Below, one piece after another: positions 37,125 to 47,914 of a DNA stretch of 49,261 nt. Below the pieces are notes generated by a model, which was not told the DNA's origin, searched no databases, and saw nothing but the letters and a program-made list of their open reading frames with translations. Where the stretch lies: NCBI RefSeq assembly GCF_000797515.1, contig NZ_JSBN01000061.1, forward strand, positions 1 to 49,261. The letters run 5' to 3'. The position numbers and the translations under genes were made by a program. The DNA comes from Sphingomonas sp. Ant H11. GTDB taxonomy: Bacteria; Pseudomonadota; Alphaproteobacteria; Sphingomonadales; Sphingomonadaceae. Numbering within the stretch: the first letter of the stretch is position 1; each line of letters opens with the position of its first letter.

Positions 37125-38653
37125 CTATCGTGCGAAACGTCGCAATGCAATTGCCGACAGGAGGAATGCGGCACCAACAATTAGTGCTATCAGGTTGCCC
37201 AACCGCGCGAACAGGGTGGGGGGAGCCGCAGGCGGGATCGGCCGTTCGATCGCGCCCGGCCTGTCCGCCGGGATCGACGCGAGCACGCGGCCCTGCGCAT
37301 CGATGATCGCCGAAATGCCGGTCGGCGTGGCGCGAATGACGGGCAGCCCCTCCTCGATTGCGCGCATCCGCGCTTGCGCCAGATGCTCGGCCTGGCCCCA
37401 ATAGCCGAACCAGCTGTCGTTGGACGGCTGGAACAAAAAAGGCCGGGCGGTGGCCGGGCTCGACCACCGCGCCCGAAAAATGATCTCGTAGCAGATCTGG
37501 AACCCCACCCGCCCGAAGGCGGGCAGGTCGAGGCCGCCAACGCCCCTGCCTGCCGAAAAATCGAAATCGCCCGGCACGAGGCGCGCGAGGCCGATCGCCG
37601 AGAGCAGCGGTCGCGCGGGCAAGTATTCGCCGAACGGCACCAGATGCCCCTTGTCGTACCGCCCGAGGATGCGCGCGTGCGCGTCGAGCGCGAAGATCGC
37701 GTTGGTCGCGCTGGACAGCGTCCCCGCCGAGTCGAACATCAGCGCGTTGCCACCCGTCAACACCACGTCCTTCGGGCCGAGCAGCGCCGCGATACGGTGG
37801 CGCGTCTCATACGGCGTTGCTTCCCAATAATATTGGCGGGGATAGCCATCCTCGGGCAGGAAGCGCAGCGCGCCCTCGGGCCACACGATCAAGCGCGGGG
37901 CGGGGCCGGGCTTGCCGCTCAGCCGCGCGAGCTGGCGCAAATTGGCCTCGGCATAATCGTCGCGCGGTCGCTGTTCCTGGTCGAGATCGGGCTGGACGAC
38001 GCGCACGCGCGGGGCGGTGGCGGTCATGCGGGTGGGGGCGGGTTGCTCCAGCGCGGCCATGCCGAGGAGTATCGGCAGCGCGAGCATGGCCGTGCTCGTC
38101 CGCCACTGCCGCGTGACGGCGAGCAAAACGGCACCCGCCGCGAGGACAGCGACCCCCGACAGGGCGTAGGTGCCGAGATAACGCGCGCTCGCCGCGATTG
38201 GGGTCGGCAACCACATCTCCGACAGCGGATTCCACGGATAGCCGGTGAAAAGCGTCCCCCGCAGATATTCGGTGGCGATCCAGGCGGCGGCGAAGCTCAG
38301 CACATAGGGCGCATCCGGGCGAGCCCCGCGAAAGCGCCACGCCACCCCCGCCGCCGCCATCGGAAAGATGCCGAGATACAGCGCCATAAGCCCCGGCGCG
38401 ATCCAGCCGAGCGCGTGCGGCATCGCGTCCTGATAGGTAAAGGCTTTGGCGATCCAGTTATTGCCGATCAGGAAATGCCCAAAGCCGAACAGCCACCCGC
38501 GCCACAGCGCCGCGCGGATGCCGCGAGCCGCGTGGACGATCCCCATCACAGCGCCAGGCAGCCAAGCGTTACCGGCCATAGATCCAGCGGCGCGAAGCCG
38601 ACTGCGGCGATCCCGCCGAGCAGGAAGGAGAAAAGCGCGGGGCGTTCGGTCAT
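37125..38653 (-). CDS. lnt: Apolipoprotein N-acyltransferase, frameshifted in the record
   Basis: Adds the third acyl chain to lipoproteins in the inner membrane. Start ATG at 38653 gives [20 protein letters not shown] and [15 protein letters not shown], then one base is missing at 38548 (one A on the plus strand); restoring it gives [20 protein letters not shown] and the remaining chain, about 509 residues. The membrane half is followed by the periplasmic nitrilase domain with catalytic Glu in [12 protein letters not shown], Lys in [15 protein letters not shown] and Cys in [11 protein letters not shown], and a last helix. All three catalytic residues are intact, which argues against real decay of this important gene. 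Confidence 0.93.
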
Positions 38654-38690
38654 GCCTGCGCTATCGCGTGATCGCGAGAGCGACGCAACC

Positions 38691-38835
38691 AATCCTCCCT
38701 GGAAACGGGGAGGGGGACCGCTCGGCTCCTTCAGCCGAGTGGTGGAGGGGGCGTGCCACGGGCACAGCGCGTGCGGAGGCCCCCCTCTACCCTTCGCTAC
38801 ATGCTCAGGGTCCCCCTCCCGTGCCGGGGAGGATT
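38691..38835. repeat. 145-bp palindromic intergenic element
   Basis: Imperfect terminal inverted repeats of about 28 bases (38691-38719 and 38808-38835) share AATCCTCCC and GGGAGGGGGACC. Inside are a hairpin (CTCGGCT/AGCCGAG, 38720-38738) and a second pair of G- and C-runs (GGAGGGGGC, GCCCCCC). It lies between the divergent lnt and glyoxalase-like genes. This resembles interspersed palindromic elements of sphingomonad genomes; a MITE-like origin is inferred. Confidence 0.65.
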
Positions 38836-38850
38836 TGGTACGGTCCCTCC

Positions 38851-39267
38851 ATGACTCGCCCCTTCCACCTCGCTTTCCCCGTCCACGATCTCGCCGCCGC
38901 GCGCGCCTTTTACGGCGGCATTCTCGGCTGCGCCGAGGGGCGCAGCTCCGACGCCTGGATCGATTTCGATCTCCATGGCCACCAGATCGTCGCGCATCTC
39001 GATCCCGCCGCGAAACCCGTCACCGTCTCCAACCCGGTCGATGGCCATGACGTACCGGTGCCGCATTTCGGCGTGGTGCTGACCATGGCCGACTGGCAGG
39101 CGCTCGCCGATCGGCTGACGGCAGCGGGGACACGCTTCGGCATTGCGCCGCATATCCGCTTCGTCGGGCAGCCGGGCGAGCAAGCGACGATGTTCTTTTA
39201 TGATCCCAGCGGCAACGCGCTCGAGTTCAAGGCGTTTGTCGATGACGCGATGCTGTTCGCGACGTAA
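38851..39267 (+). CDS. VOC/glyoxalase-superfamily protein
   Basis: 138 residues. [20 protein letters not shown] starts the first beta-alpha-beta-beta-beta module and [20 protein letters not shown] the second; metal-site candidates are H7, H57-region His and E in [15 protein letters not shown]. The GNxLEFK ending is typical of the superfamily, which includes glyoxalases, dioxygenases and resistance proteins. The specific reaction is not known. Followed by the polyhydroxyalkanoate-type gene after 10 bases. Confidence 0.85.
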   Translation: MTRPFHLAFPVHDLAAARAFYGGILGCAEGRSSDAWIDFDLHGHQIVAHLDPAAKPVTVSNPVDGHDVPVPHFGVVLTMADWQALADRLTAAGTRFGIAPHIRFVGQPGEQATMFFYDPSGNALEFKAFVDDAMLFAT

Positions 39268-39277
39268 AGGACCGGAC

Positions 39278-39580
39278 ATGAGCGAACCGATCATCGTCGA
39301 ATTTCCCCACCACCTCGGGCTTGAGGCGGCGCGCGCGCGCGTGGATGGCGGCATCGGCAAATTGGCCGCGATGTTTCCCGGCGGCGCGGCGGTCGATCAC
39401 CGCTGGGAGGGCGACACGCTCCACTTCACCGTCGCGGCGCTCGGGCAGCGCGTCGCCAGCCGCCTGACCGTGGCCGCGGACAAGGTCCGCGCCGAAATCG
39501 ACTTGCCGCCCTTCCTCGCGCTCTTCGCCGACAAGATCCGCGCGAAACTCGCCAAGGAAGCGCCCAAGCTGTTGGAATGA
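39278..39580 (+). CDS. Polyhydroxyalkanoic-acid-system-family protein
   Basis: 100 residues: IIVEFPHHLGLEAARARVDG, GAAVDHRWEGDTLHFTVAAL and DLPPFLALFADKIRAKLAKE match the small PHA-granule-region family (PHA_gran_rgn) often encoded near PHA genes in proteobacteria, although no PHA synthase is here. The function is not established. Likely co-transcribed with the VOC gene. Confidence 0.8.
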   Translation: MSEPIIVEFPHHLGLEAARARVDGGIGKLAAMFPGGAAVDHRWEGDTLHFTVAALGQRVASRLTVAADKVRAEIDLPPFLALFADKIRAKLAKEAPKLLE

Positions 39581-39654
39581 TCCGTCACTTCGGGCTCGTC
39601 CCGGCATCCACCGCGACGCATCTCCTGCGGGGGATCGTCTTGGCGCTCGGTGGG

Positions 39655-39673
39655 CCCCGGCACGAGGCCGGGG
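39655..39673. terminator. Hairpin between convergent genes
   Basis: CCCCGGC (39655-39661) and GCCGGGG (39667-39673) around a five-base loop lie in the 109-base gap where the PHA-type gene and the sugar-dehydrogenase gene converge. No long T-tract; it may be a bidirectional terminator or part of a common intergenic repeat. Confidence 0.45.
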
Positions 39674-39689
39674 TGACCGGGGTGAGGGG

Positions 39690-41015
39690 TTACTTCGCGC
39701 TGACCCGCCAGATCGTGTTGCCCACATCATCCGCCACCAACAGTGCGCCCGTCGCATCGGTGATAACCCCAACCGGACGCCCCTGCGCCTGGCTCTTGGC
39801 GTTGAGGAAGCCCGTCAGCACGTCGACCGGCTTGGCACCCTTTTTGGGGAAGCCGAGATCGCCGAACGGCACATAGGCGACCTTATACCCCGACACCGGC
39901 ACGCGGTTCCACGATCCATGCTCGCCGACGAACGCGCCATTGGCGAAGTTCGGGCCCAGCTTCGCGTCATTCGCGAAGGTCAGGCCCAGCGCCGCTACGT
40001 GCGGGCCCATCGCGAAATCGGGGCGTTTGGAATATTCCTGCAGCGCCGGGTTTTCGGGCTTCACCCGCGCATCGGGATAGCCGCCCCAATAATACCAGGG
40101 CCAGCCGAAATTGTCGCCCAGGCCAACGCGGGTGATGTAATCGGGCACGATGTCCGAGCCCAGCATGTCGCGTTCGTTGACCGCGACCCACAGTGCCCCC
40201 GATTTGGGCTCGAACGCCATCCCCTGCGGGTTGCGCAAGCCAGCCCCGAACACGCGGAAGCTCTTGGCGACCGGATCGACCTGCAGGATGTTGGCGCGGT
40301 ATTTTTCGGCGTCGAGCCCATTTTCGGCGATGTTGGTCGAGGAACCGACCCCGACATAGAGATATTTGCCCGCCGGATCGGCCAGCAAGGTGCGCGCCCA
40401 ATGGTTGCCGCCGCCGCTCAGCGGAATGACCTGTTCGGGCTTGGCGGTGATCTTGGTCTCGCCCGGCGTGAACGGCACGCGCAGCAGCGCATCGGTATCG
40501 GCAATGTAGAGATAGCCGCCCATCAGCGCCATGCCGGTGGGGGAGTTGAGCCCGCCGATCAGCACCGTCTGCAGCTCGGCCACGCCATCGCCATCGGTAT
40601 CGCGCAGCAAGCGGATGCGGTTGGGTGAGGCGACACCGGCACCGCCCTTTTTCAACAAATACCCCATCACTACGTCGGCGATGCCAGCGACCTTGCGCGG
40701 CGGCGAGTTGGTTTCCGCAACCAGAATGTCGCCATTGGGCAGCCGATAAAGCCAGCGCGGATGGTCGAGCCCATTGGCGAAGGGCACCACCTTAAGCCCC
40801 GGCGCTGCCACCGGCGTGGCACCGTCCTTCCACCCGACCGCATCGGCAACGGCAACGGTCGGGATGGTCTGGTCGCGCGGGGCGGAGATGGTCGGGCGTT
40901 CGCCCTCGACCTTGGCGATCGGCAGCGTCGCCACGTCGGGCTGCACCGCCCACCAGATGACGGCTCCCGCGAGGACGATGACGATCGCGAGGATGATGAG
41001 GATGTGTTTGCGCAT
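39690..41015 (-). CDS. Membrane-anchored GSDH/sorbosone-dehydrogenase-like beta-propeller
   Basis: 441 residues. An N-terminal helix (ILIILAIVIVLAGAVIWWAV) anchors a periplasmic six-bladed propeller. LDHPRWLYRLPNGDILVAET, RLLRDTDGDGVAELQTVLIG, NSPTGMALMGGYLYIADTDA, GGGNHWARTLLADPAGKYLY and AFVGEHGSWNRVPVSGYKVA follow the PQQ-dependent soluble glucose/sorbosone dehydrogenase family. It would oxidise a sugar or aldehyde in the periplasm if PQQ is bound; the substrate is unknown. Confidence 0.85.
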   Translation of the reverse strand: MRKHILIILAIVIVLAGAVIWWAVQPDVATLPIAKVEGERPTISAPRDQTIPTVAVADAVGWKDGATPVAAPGLKVVPFANGLDHPRWLYRLPNGDILVAETNSPPRKVAGIADVVMGYLLKKGGAGVASPNRIRLLRDTDGDGVAELQTVLIGGLNSPTGMALMGGYLYIADTDALLRVPFTPGETKITAKPEQVIPLSGGGNHWARTLLADPAGKYLYVGVGSSTNIAENGLDAEKYRANILQVDPVAKSFRVFGAGLRNPQGMAFEPKSGALWVAVNERDMLGSDIVPDYITRVGLGDNFGWPWYYWGGYPDARVKPENPALQEYSKRPDFAMGPHVAALGLTFANDAKLGPNFANGAFVGEHGSWNRVPVSGYKVAYVPFGDLGFPKKGAKPVDVLTGFLNAKSQAQGRPVGVITDATGALLVADDVGNTIWRVSAK

Positions 41016-41078
41016 GGCCCCAAACTAGGGGGTGGAGCGGGGGAGGGGAAGGCGATTCTGCCCGCTTGAACGGGAAAG

Positions 41079-41106
41079 GGCCGCCGACGTGTGGTCGACG
41101 GCCTTT
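41079..41106. terminator. Hairpin downstream of katG
   Basis: GGCCGCCGAC (41079-41088) and GTCGACGGCC (41094-41103) pair with one mismatch around GTGTG. Short T-rich ends exist on both sides (TTTCTC on plus, CCCTTTCCC on minus). It lies between katG and the upstream end of the sugar-dehydrogenase gene and probably ends katG transcription. Confidence 0.6.
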
Positions 41107-41129
41107 CTCGGTTCAGCGGATCGACCGGA

Positions 41130-43454
<2,325 letters not shown>

Positions 43455-44488
43455 TCATGCACTGGTCAAGATGCGAACCGGGCTCGGCTGCGCGGCGGCC
43501 GGCGGCGCGTCTTCGATCGGCCGCTTGGCATAACGACGCGCCAGCGTCGCGCAGACGAACAATTGCGCCTGGTGGAACAGCATCAGCGGCAACACGATCA
43601 AGCTGACCGCATGCCCGGCGAACAGGATCGTCGCCATCGGAATGCCGCCCGCCATGCTCTTCTTCGATCCGCAAAATACGATTGCGATCTCGTCCTCGGT
43701 TGAAAATCCCAGACGGCGGCTGAGCAGGGTGGTCACGGCGATGATGATCGCCAGGATTATCAGGTCGACCGCCAGCACGATCACCAGGTCGGACACCGAC
43801 AGGCTGGTCCACACGCCCGCGACGACGCCGGCGCTGAACGCGGCATAGACCACCAGCAGGATAGATCCGCGATCGACCACTGCGGTCAGTGTGCGGTGGC
43901 GCAACAGCCACGCCCCGATCCACGGCCGCACCGCTTGCCCGGCGACGAACGGCAGCAGGATCTGCAAGGCGATGCCCTCGATCGCCGTGATCGAAAAGCC
44001 GCCCCCGGCCGTGGACAGCAGCACCGCCACCAGCACTGGGGTCAGCACCACGCCAAGCAGATTGGAGAGCGAGGCACTGCACAATGCGGCGGGCACATTG
44101 CCGCGCGCGATCGCGGTAAAGGCGATCGAGGATTGCACGGTCGAGGGCAACAGGCACAGATAGAGCAGGCCCACGCCAATGTCGGGCGGCAGCAAGCCCC
44201 GCACCGCCCAGGAGGCCCCCAGCCCGATGATCGGAAAGATCACGAAGGTGCTGGCGAACACCAGCGATTGCAGTCGCCAATGCGAAATCCCCGCCCAGAC
44301 CGCTGCGGGCGACAGCGCGCGCCATAGAGGAAGAACAGCAACCCGACGGCCACCGTCACTGCGCTTTCCGCCAGCGGCTGGGCGGTGCCGCGCGCGGGCA
44401 GAAGGATGGCGAGCCCGACCGTGCCGATCAACAGCAGCAAATACGGGTCGATCGGGGAACGCGCGATTAGCGAGCGGACAGTGGGCAT
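43455..44488 (-). CDS. Bile-acid:sodium-symporter-family (SBF-like) transporter, frameshifted in the record
   Basis: About 344 residues, ten predicted helices. The first part (DPYLLLLIGTVGLAILLPAR, VTVAVGLLFFLYGARL) is in one frame, the rest (FASTFVIFPIIGLGASWAVR, LLYLCLLPSTVQSSIAFTAI, ALCSASLSNLLGVVLTPVLV, FCGSKKSMAGGIPMATILFA) in another. One base is missing at about 44315; restoring it gives GARLSPAAVWAGISHWRLQS. The family exports or imports organic anions with sodium; the substrate is unknown. Divergent from a LysR gene that is its likely regulator. Confidence 0.88.
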
Positions 44489-44539
44489 GGCAAACATCCT
44501 GAAGGAGGCCCCGCCGACTTAGGCGGCTAACTGCTTACG

Positions 44540-44569
44540 CACAATTGTGATGGCAGCAATAACAGTTAT
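44540..44569. promoter_or_regulatory. Two operator-like palindromes between the symporter and lysR
   Basis: CACAATTGTG (44540-44549) and ATAACAGTTAT (44559-44569) are both perfect palindromes in the 89-base gap between the divergent genes. LysR-type regulators commonly bind such paired sites to control the divergent target and themselves. I infer these are the regulator's sites. Confidence 0.55.
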
Positions 44570-44577
44570 CATCTATC

Positions 44578-45438
44578 ATGATGACTATGGATGCCGTCCA
44601 CCCCGATTTGCTGGTTGCTTTCGTGACCGTGGCTGAGACGGGCAGCTTCACTGCGGCGGCGCGCGTGCTCGGCACGCGCCAGTCGACCGTCAGCCAGCAA
44701 ATCAAACGGTTGGAGGCGACCCTGGGGCGCAGCCTGTTCGCGCGGGACACCCACAGGGTGGCGCTGACGGTCGATGGCGAGACCTTGATCGATCCTGCCC
44801 GACGCATTCTCGATGCCTATGGCGCGCTGGAGCGGCAGGTATCCGGCACCCCGTTGCGCGGGCGCCTGCGCTTTGGCGCGTCCGAGGATTTCGTGCTGTC
44901 GGCGCTGCCCGATGTGCTGGCCAGTTTCGCGCGGCGCCACCCGGAGGTGGATTTGGTGGTGACCGCAGGGCTCAGCCAGAATCTCTACGATGCGTTCGAC
45001 GCCGGCACGCTCGATATCATCTTCGTCAAACGTCGCTCGGGCGATCCGCGCGGCGTGACGGCGTGGCGCGAAGCGGTTGAATGGGTATCGCGCCCCGGCT
45101 ATCAGCCGGATGCGGAGGGTGCGCTGGCGCTGTTGCTCTATCCGCCCCCCAGCGTCACCCGCGCCATGGCGATCGCGACGCTCGATCAGGCGCGGCGACC
45201 GTGGCGCGTCGCCTTCACCAGCGCCAGCCTCAGCGGCTTGACCGCCGCCGCGCGCGCTGGCCTCGGCATGATGCCGCATTCGCTGCGCTTGCTGCCAGCG
45301 GGCTTGGCTAGAATTACCGCCGATGCCGCGCTCCCCATATTGCCCGAGATGGAATTCGTGATCATCGGTCCTGGGCGCGGCGAGCCCGTGGCGGAAGCAC
45401 TGACCAAATCGATCCTGTCCTGGGCAAGCGCCGGATAA
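44578..45438 (+). CDS. LysR-family transcriptional regulator
   Basis: 286 residues. The N-terminal winged helix-turn-helix is MDAVHPDLLVAFVTVAETGS, FTAAARVLGTRQSTVSQQIK; the effector domain follows (PLRGRLRFGASEDFVLSALP, LVVTAGLSQNLYDAFDAGTL, FTSASLSGLTAAARAGLGMM). Starts at ATG 44578 or 44587. It is divergent from the SBF-like transporter and the palindromes between them are probable binding sites. Confidence 0.9.
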   Translation: MMTMDAVHPDLLVAFVTVAETGSFTAAARVLGTRQSTVSQQIKRLEATLGRSLFARDTHRVALTVDGETLIDPARRILDAYGALERQVSGTPLRGRLRFGASEDFVLSALPDVLASFARRHPEVDLVVTAGLSQNLYDAFDAGTLDIIFVKRRSGDPRGVTAWREAVEWVSRPGYQPDAEGALALLLYPPPSVTRAMAIATLDQARRPWRVAFTSASLSGLTAAARAGLGMMPHSLRLLPAGLARITADAALPILPEMEFVIIGPGRGEPVAEALTKSILSWASAG

Positions 45439-45631
45439 GGCATGGCGCGGCGGTGCCGGGCGGCTCTACCCCTGTCCTACATCGCGGCGCTTATGCCATG
45501 CTCCCCCGGCAATGATGGACCCCGCAGACAGCCTGTAACCATCGCCCCGGAGGGAGGACGAACGATGGCGTTTACGCCTAACTTTCCCCTAACTTTCCGG
45601 CTTGCGGTGGGGCGCGGGGCAGGGGGCCTGG

Positions 45632-46555
45632 TTAGGCGTGCTCTGGCTCGGCCTTGGGCGGATGCAGTCGCACGCCCAGCACGCGGCGCGTGTCGGCGGC
45701 GGTGATTTCCAGCGTCCAGCCGCTGTCGTGCACCAGGCATTCGCCGACATGCGGCATGTGCCCGGCAAGCACCGCAGCGAGGCCGCCGATGGTGTCGATG
45801 TCGCCATCCACCTCGGCCAGGCGCGGGTCGATCGTCTCGCCGACATCCTCCAGCTCGGCGCGGGCATCGGCCTCCCATGCGCCCCCATCCAGCGGCACGA
45901 GCAGCGAATGCGGCGCATCGTCATGCTCGTCCTCAATGTCGCCGACGATCTCCTCGATCAGATCCTCGATCGTAACCAGCCCCTCGGTCCCGAAATACTC
46001 GTCGAGCACGATCGCAAGATGCACGCGCTTCTGGCGCATATCGGCCAGCAGATCGAGCGCACCACGCGACATCGGCACATAGAGCGGCTCGCGGATCAGC
46101 GCGGCGATGCTCGCCGGATGCTCGGCCCCGGTGGCGAGGATCGCGAACACGTCCTTGATATGCACCATGCCGATGATCGTATCGAGCTTTTCGCGATAGA
46201 CCGGCAGGCGGCTATGCCCGGCCTCGGCGAACAGCCGCACAAGATCGGCGAAGCTGGTCTGCTCCTCGACCGCGACGATGTCGGCGCGCGGCACGCCGAC
46301 ATCGCCCGCATCGCGCTCGCCGAAATGGAGCAGGTTGCGCACCATCGTGCGTTCGAGCGGGGAGAGGTCGCCCTTGGCGTCGGGTGCCGGGTCGTCCTCA
46401 TGCGCGTCGATCGCTTCTTCGAGCGTGGCGCGGAGCGACTCGTCGCCCGAATGACCCGAAATCCAGCTGCGGAAACTCCGCCAGATGCTGGTTTCGTTAT
46501 GCGGGGCACCGCCGAGATGGCTGGCGGTGCCGGTCGTACTTTGGCCGTCGGGCAT
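45632..46555 (-). CDS. corC: CorC/HlyC-type CBS-domain protein
   Basis: 307 residues. Two CBS domains (VPRADIVAVEEQTSFADLVR, HSRLPVYREKLDTIIGMVHI and YVPMSRGALDLLADMRQKRV, HLAIVLDEYFGTEGLVTIED) are followed by LIEEIVGDIEDEHDD and a CorC_HlyC C-terminal domain. No DUF21 membrane domain, so this is the cytosolic CorC form linked to magnesium/cobalt efflux. It lies nine bases after ybeY, in the order phoH-ybeY-corC; the usual next gene, lnt, is about 7 kb further on. Confidence 0.9.
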   Translation of the reverse strand: MPDGQSTTGTASHLGGAPHNETSIWRSFRSWISGHSGDESLRATLEEAIDAHEDDPAPDAKGDLSPLERTMVRNLLHFGERDAGDVGVPRADIVAVEEQTSFADLVRLFAEAGHSRLPVYREKLDTIIGMVHIKDVFAILATGAEHPASIAALIREPLYVPMSRGALDLLADMRQKRVHLAIVLDEYFGTEGLVTIEDLIEEIVGDIEDEHDDAPHSLLVPLDGGAWEADARAELEDVGETIDPRLAEVDGDIDTIGGLAAVLAGHMPHVGECLVHDSGWTLEITAADTRRVLGVRLHPPKAEPEHA

Positions 46556-46564
46556 GGCGGTCGT

Positions 46565-47074
46565 TTAGTCCTCTTCGAGACAATAAGGGTTGGCGATCCC
46601 AAGGGCGGTGAGCGCGTCGATTTCGATCGCCTCCATCGCATCGCCCTCCCGATCGTCGAGATGATCGTACCCTAGCAAATGCAGCGTGCCATGCACGATC
46701 AAATGCGACGCATGATCATCGACGCTCACGCCTTTTTCGGCGGCCTCGCGCACGCACGTCTCATAAGCGAGCACGATGTCGCCGAGCAGCACCTCGCCAT
46801 CGTCGCTATTCTGGTCGATCGTGTCGAGCAGATCGGCCTGCACCATCGGGAAGGACAGCACGTTGGTCGGCTTGTCCTTCTGGCGATACTGCGCGTTGAG
46901 CGTCTGCACCTCGGCATCGTCGGTCAGCCGGATCGAGATTTCGACCGTGGCGGTGACGGAGAGCAGGGGGTCGTGCGGCGTGCGCTCGATCGCCGCCGTC
47001 GCGGCACGGGTGGCAAGCGCCTCCCAATCCTGCTCGGGCCAGACATCTTCGCGCGAAAGGGCGATTTCAAGCAT
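46565..47074 (-). CDS. ybeY: Endoribonuclease YbeY (rRNA maturation factor)
   Basis: 169 residues. The zinc-binding HGTLHLLGYDHLDD carries the three histidines of the family; other landmarks are SIRLTDDAEVQTLNAQYRQK, DKPTNVLSFPM and GDIVLAYETCVREAAEKG. YbeY matures the 3' end of 16S rRNA and takes part in ribosome quality control. The ATG at 47074 overlaps, as TGATG, the stop of a vapC remnant just upstream. Confidence 0.95.
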   Translation of the reverse strand: MLEIALSREDVWPEQDWEALATRAATAAIERTPHDPLLSVTATVEISIRLTDDAEVQTLNAQYRQKDKPTNVLSFPMVQADLLDTIDQNSDDGEVLLGDIVLAYETCVREAAEKGVSVDDHASHLIVHGTLHLLGYDHLDDREGDAMEAIEIDALTALGIANPYCLEED

Positions 47075-47205
47075 CAGGCCATGTCCGTATTTGCAAAGTC
47101 GTTGCCCGTGTAGAGCAATTTGGCGTCGTTGGTTTTGGCGCAGGCATAAGCGAAGCAATCGCCCATGTTGAGCTCAGCGGGATGTCCGCTGCCCTTGCTG
47201 CAATT
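47074..47205 (-). pseudogene. vapC 3' remnant overlapping the ybeY start
   Basis: The frame reads [40 protein letters not shown] then TGA. This aligns residue by residue with the end of the adjacent vapC gene ([40 protein letters not shown]) but clearly differs, so it is a diverged paralog and not a fresh duplicate. Only about 43 codons of the 3' end remain. Its stop overlaps the ybeY start by one base. Confidence 0.7.
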
Positions 47206-47214
47206 TTCGTAAGA

Positions 47215-47609
47215 TCATGCGAGGTCCGTTAGGGCGAAATCATTGCCCTTATAAAGAAGTTCGGCTCCGCTCGTCGTCGCCGAGGCATAAGCGAAGCAAT
47301 CACCCATATTCAGGCTCGCGGGGCTGCGGCCTTTTCCATAGCGTGCGTAGGCGTCTATCGCGACTTGCGTCTCTGCAAACGAGACGGGATTGATACGTAT
47401 CACGCGCTTGTCGACGAAGTTTCGCACGACTTGGTTGGCCACATCGGGGGCATATCCATAGGAGCGGCAAAGCGCCGCGACCGTTTCCCAATAGGCAATT
47501 GCGGACGCATTCGCTCGACATGACTGTCGACCCGCTCGGCCAATGCGACGGCCTCCTCCTCACCCGCGATCATGGCCACAAGGGCCGATGCGTCGATCAA
47601 AATGCTCAC
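47215..47609 (-). CDS. VapC-type PIN-domain toxin, frameshifted in the record
   Basis: About 131 residues when restored. The N-terminal strand with the first acidic residue is MSILIDASALVAMIAGEEEA; the middle (SAIAYWETVAALCRSYGYAP, DVANQVVRNFVDKRVIRINP) is in another frame; [20 protein letters not shown] and LYKGNDFALTDLA carry the last acidic residues of the PIN active site. One base is missing near 47505. PIN toxins cleave RNA. The start overlaps the antitoxin stop by four bases. Confidence 0.85.
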
Positions 47610-47857
47610 AGATCGCCCGATAATTCGTCAAAAAACGTCTTGTCTGCCAACAGTCCGGTAGGGGGCGGAAGGGGGTGGTCCCGCCAAAACTGCTGTAACC
47701 ACTCGGGCGCATTCGGATGACGATCGGCGCGGTTCATATTGGCCTCAATCGCCTGCAAAGCCTTCTTTACCGCGCCCGTTTTACTCAGGCCGAGTCGAGT
47801 TGCGACCCGTGCTGCCAATGCTGTCGTGTCCGGATCCTTGATGTAGAGCGATGCCAT
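47606..47857 (-). CDS. VapB-type antitoxin (Rv0623/PSK-regulator group)
   Basis: 83 residues. The N terminus (MASLYIKDPDTTALAARVAT, RLGLSKTGAVKKALQAIEAN) is the ribbon-helix-helix-like DNA-binding part of the Rv0623-type VapB family; the C terminus (WLQQFWRDHPLPPPTGLLAD, KTFFDELSGDL) would fill the toxin active site. The ATG at 47857 has GAGA upstream; the frame is open further but not protein-like. Antitoxin-first order with four-base overlap to vapC. Confidence 0.85.
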   Translation of the reverse strand: MASLYIKDPDTTALAARVATRLGLSKTGAVKKALQAIEANMNRADRHPNAPEWLQQFWRDHPLPPPTGLLADKTFFDELSGDL

Positions 47858-47914
47858 CGTGCGTCTCAGTATATCCGGGATATTGAAATAGTATATCCTA
47901 AGGTGCCCCAAAAA

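Noticed and set aside
39581..39689. Possible small gene between the converging PHA-type and sugar-dehydrogenase genes
   Set aside because: The frame is short and dominated by G/C-rich inverted repeats typical of intergenic elements.
45565..45705. 46-codon plus-strand ORF with a strong GGAGGGAGG upstream
   Set aside because: The ribosome-binding site is good, but the product (Arg/Ala-rich after residue 12) overlaps the end of corC in antisense and resembles nothing. Worth a look in ribosome-profiling data, but not supported here.
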